A DNA stretch of 64,000 nucleotides from Symsagittifera roscoffensis (lineage: Eukaryota; Xenacoelomorpha; Acoela; Convolutidae): positions 24,592,189 through 24,656,188 of the forward strand of contig NC_087064.1 in the NCBI RefSeq assembly GCF_963678635.1, read 5' to 3'. Within the stretch, counting starts at the first letter, position 1, and every line of letters begins with the position of its first letter. The notes under the pieces were generated by a model, which worked only from the letters and a program-made list of their open reading frames with translations, ran no database searches and had not been told where the DNA came from. Of the stretch, positions 61,014 to 64,000 are shown one piece after another. Both the position numbers and the translations under genes were made by a program.

Positions 61014-61532
61014 TCAAGTACTCTCCTGACGAGGCCAAGTTACGGTGCACGTTGTGTCTCTCTCAAACTTCTTGTTGTAGAATCTCCGTATCTCGTCTAA
61101 ATTCCTGTGAACCTCTAGAGACTGTCTGGAACCATCCTCCTTTTCTATCCCAGTACTCTGGTATACATTCAAGATGACTGCTGAGACTCTCCTTTCCACT
61201 GCTTTACTCCCGATTGCTCTTTGTTGACATGCTAGGATGGTGCTGTCAGTCATCGCCGACCTTATCCACCTCAAGAAACAAGTAGCGTCTTTCCTCCTTG
61301 CCAGGCTCAAGCCTGAGTTATCCCTACCAACGTGTTGCATCAATGTCTGATATATTTCTAGACTTTTTCCACCCAACTTCAACTGGTCATGCGAGGTCAG
61401 CGTTTCTAATTCTATTCCCACCAGGCTCCACGCGAACATCAATTGTCCCGCTGTTCTAACGAAGGGATTTGCCATCAACGGCGACGCCGATGAGGATGTC
61501 CTCATCGCTTCTTCAAAATGATCCCTTAACAA
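61014..61532 (-). pseudogene. Element B ORF3, helical domain of module 4
   Basis: It matches the C-terminal helical domain of module 4: FEEAM, NPFVRT...FAWSLVGIE, LARRKDATCFLRW, RRFYNKKF. It is open for 172 codons to TGA 61014-61016. After the TGA the same frame goes on into QYVSG..GMAYNPF, which shows the order intended in the family. Confidence 0.7.
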
Positions 61533-61549
61533 GTTCTGCCAAGTTCTCT

Positions 61550-62020
61550 TCAGTTGGCTCCCAATTCTAATTTGTTAATCTCAGCCTTCTGCTGGGTAGC
61601 CCAGTTGCGTCGCTTGCGTGACACTCCACTGTCGAGTTTCTTTAGGCAGTCTTCCGGTTCCTTCAATGTTTCCAGGACCACCCACCACGGCCGGGAGGTG
61701 TTCCTCGTTTTATTCTTCTCAAAAGGATCACTAGTCACTTGCTTCCCAGTGGCCTGGTGTTCATTTGAGACCCATTCTTTGCCAACGTCTACTTCCCATG
61801 TCTGCCCGCTCGTCGAACCTCGTTTCATTTTCGTCCTCTGAGGCGTGAAGTCTTCTTGCGTTGTCGAGTTGGTGGGAACCTCAATTTCTCTTTCTACTTC
61901 GAGCAATTTCCTTGGTTCGTAGCTACTCTTGTAGGCTGCCGTCTTCCATCGTGTCAGAACCATGGGGGCCGTCTCACTCAGGTTTTTCTCCGAGACTGCA
62001 TCCACCGAGGGACTACCCAA
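61550..62020 (-). pseudogene. Element B ORF3, module 4 middle segment
   Basis: This segment lies in a different frame from both neighbours, which implies indels near 62020 and 61540. It corresponds to the part of module 4 just before the helical domain. It is Glu/Lys-rich and similarity is weak. An identity as ORF3 filler is inferred from position. Confidence 0.5.
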
Positions 62021-62025
62021 TCCTT

Positions 62026-62457
62026 CTACCTCTCTCTCTTTCTCTTGCGAGACTTCACGTCTTTACTTGGGGGCGTTGCCGCTATCATCACTGATTCGAC
62101 CTCTTTGTCTCCATCCAACCCTTCCAACTCTTGCCTCCCCCCTGCTCGAGCCTTAAGGATATTAGTACTTTTAATTATATTACTAGTCTCGATCTTATCC
62201 CCCCTTACACCTTCAATTATTTTATTGACAGTTTTTTGTTTCAGAGTAGAGCTGTCTTTACATTCGTCTTCTTTGGTCTTCAGTGGTGCCTTGCTCAATT
62301 CGACCATCTTGCTCAGCAGCTCTTCTCTTGCTTTTTCATCCAGACCTGTTCCCATCAGGACAGGTTCTACGAACTTCACCACCGTGTCCCACAGTTCTTC
62401 TTTGAAGTTGTCTAGTTTGATCTCGCTATTCACTTCTCGATTAAACTCTCTCAAGAA
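62026..62457 (-). pseudogene. Element B ORF3, charged segment
   Basis: It runs in frame with 62458-63990 past a TAA at 62458-62460. It contains ELWDTVVKF, aligned to the KSWDVIRRY region of module 4, then Lys/Glu-rich sequence ending in a basic RKRKRER tail at TAG 62026-62028. Confidence 0.6.
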
Positions 62458-63273
62458 TTATCGCCAAGCGTTCTCATCTAGAGTCCCTAGGAACATGGTC
62501 TTGTTTCCCTCGAAGGTATTCTTCACTCTGTCTTCTGCACTCAAGAGTATCATTCCCCTATTGGAAGTCTCGCTCGTCAGTGGCAACTCTAGATTGTTGC
62601 GGGGAGATGAGGTCAGAGGTGGCGTGGCAGTGTCTGCCCAATATTCTCCGCTCAGATCTTTCAACAGTTCTTGAGTGGTGAAGTCCTCCTCTGCTGGTTT
62701 TGGTTCAGGCGTGATCCCCACTTCCATCTCCTCTCCTGCCTCACTGAGGGTCTCATCCATGCTTTCTTCTCGTGACTCGACTCTCCTTCTCTCAAGTATC
62801 CTCCTGAACCGATCTTCTACAGGGCCGCTTCTTTTGTCTCCAGGGGTGCCCACCGACAGGGGTGATGGTGTCGTTGGATCTGATTTCTTGTATTCCGTCA
62901 GAGCCACATACAACGGGCCTGCTGCATCCAGCTCTTCCCCTTCTTGTCTCATCTCCACCTGTTCCAGTCCGTAAGGCGCCCGGTATTTTCTCGTGGCAAA
63001 CTTCATTTCGTCTTTTAGTGCAATGTGTCCTTCTTCTACAATCATCCTGCCATCGTCCCACACCGGTAACATATTCTCCAAACCCGCCCAATCAAGCGTT
63101 CTCAAGATCTCTCGTACCTCGAACTTTGGGGGCATTGAGCCTCTCATTTTCTTCGCTTGAGTCGTCCAGGAGTTTATTTTTATATCACAGGTGTGAAAAT
63201 AGACCGCTGCGGTGTAGCCGGTGAATAGGGGGTCCCAGCCATCGGTGAATTCCCTTTGCTTCCTCTCCGCCGC
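62458..63273 (-). pseudogene. Element B ORF3, acidic segment
   Basis: It is counterpart to the 41200-42050 region of module 4. It shares the ...W..AA.. entry, an acidic linker, and a LSTLPEEEWE/LGTLDENAW motif at its end. Upstream it is separated from the next part by TGA 63274-63276, at a site that reads Arg in the young copy (a CGA to TGA change would explain it). Confidence 0.65.
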
Positions 63274-64000
63274 TCATCTCGCGAACAGGGATGGGACCAC
63301 TAGGGAACTGTTCATTCCCAGGGTCATTCTTCTGACCGTTGGGAACTCGGGAATGGTTGCTGGCAAGATTTCCTTCTCTAGTATTGCCACTAGCTCCCTT
63401 TTCACCAACTCGAAGCTCTTCTTCCACGCGGGAATCCTCGAGACCTCTTGTCCACTCGCCGTCAGGAGATTCAAGTTCCAGAAATTGGGATAAGTTTCGA
63501 TGGGGCCTTCACGTTCCCCCCCCATCCTGCACTGCAGTTGTCCTCGAAATTTATATACTATCAACTCGGGATCTTTCACTTTTCCAAAGAGTACCGTGTT
63601 ACTCATTTGCTCCCTCAGCACCTCTTGCTGACACCAGTTGAGCGCCGTCCCATCCAACACACTTATCAGGCTCAAGTGTGTCACGGAGTTGCGGTAAGCC
63701 GTCACTAGAGGATCTGGAAACGCGTATGTTACAGCTGGTCTGTAAATGCAGGTTACGACCTCCTCCAGCCCCCGGATTATCCCCATTGGATCCGATCTCA
63801 TCGCCAGGCACAGGTCTATCAACAGAGGCATACCACCATTCACTTGTCTCCATTCATCTTTCGTCTTCGGATTCTTTTCCTCGCTAGTCATATGTCGATT
63901 CTGCATCAGGAGATACTCCACCAAATGCGTCTTTAGTCCGGCAGTACGTTTATATGAGTAGTTGTCTATGCTCGAGTGGGTTTTCCCCATCGACAGGGGC
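63274..64000 (-). pseudogene. Element B ORF3, module 3/4 junction, cut by the window end
   Basis: Open for 238 codons, it aligns with the end of module 3 and the start of module 4 of the young copy: GMPLLIDL, AMRSDP, VTYAFPD, TAYRNSV, LNWCQQ, CRMGGE, NFWNL and RRMTLG. It gives a Gln codon (CAG 63628-63630) where the young copy has TAG 42354. It continues beyond the window towards the SGNH module. Confidence 0.75.

Noticed and set aside
61856-62674. 272-codon plus-strand open frame
   Set aside because: It is antisense to the element B ORF3, rich in Ser/Leu as expected for the reverse of an acidic coding strand, with no counterpart opposite the young copy.

Overview
The window looks like a transposon graveyard from an invertebrate animal genome. 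I find no host gene, no tRNA or rRNA, and no bacterial-style operon. The evidence for an animal source is the combination of Ty3/Gypsy-type LTR retroelements, Penelope-like elements (RT plus GIY-YIG, with hammerhead-ribozyme-like motifs) and an EN-RT LINE. The element proteins remind me of retroelements in cnidarian (coral or anemone) genomes. That is an unverified impression and I put little weight on it.

Layout. 1-6145: remains of a plus-strand giant LTR element (element C, LTR type gamma). It is arranged as a 2,794-bp partial tandem duplication, and a 5'-truncated LINE sits in its leader. 6146-11364: a Penelope-like element (PLE1) on the minus strand in the usual partial-tandem arrangement. 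11365-13112: inverted PLE debris, then two LTRs of type alpha lying head to head. 13113-27654: the leader of a second giant element (element A, plus strand), swollen to 14 kb by tandem repeats (11 copies of a unit of about 880 bp inside larger repeats), followed by a truncated gag. 27655-34042: PLE fragments, including a long hairpin, LTR fragments of types alpha, beta and gamma, and a second PLE (PLE2). 34043-36148 and 60587-64000: the two halves of element B (minus strand), which is interrupted by the youngest element.

The centrepiece is 36149-60586, a 24,438-bp LTR retrotransposon on the minus strand with 884-bp LTRs that differ at about seven positions. From its 5' end it carries a 3.1-kb repeat-rich leader, gag, then a -1 shifted pol (two zinc knuckles, DTG protease, YVDD reverse transcriptase, RNase H, HHCC/DDE integrase). 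A canonical A AAA AAC slippery site near the end of the integrase frame opens a 169-codon extension that reads as a macro (ADP-ribose-binding) fold. After a 450-bp gap comes a third frame of 2,953 codons (ORF3) in the position where env would be. It has no visible signal peptide or membrane segment. It contains a coiled coil, a canonical SGNH/GDSL hydrolase, a second degenerate SGNH-like module, and about 1,800 residues of unrecognised, conserved protein. ORF3 homologues occur in elements B and C, so it belongs to the family.

The young ORF3 holds in-frame TAA and TAG codons, mostly at glutamine-like positions, and ends with TGA. Either the copy is lightly decayed or some stops are read through. 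The leader arrays, the slippery macro extension, the polypurine-tract-like copies inside the integrase frame and ORF3 are the parts most worth following up.
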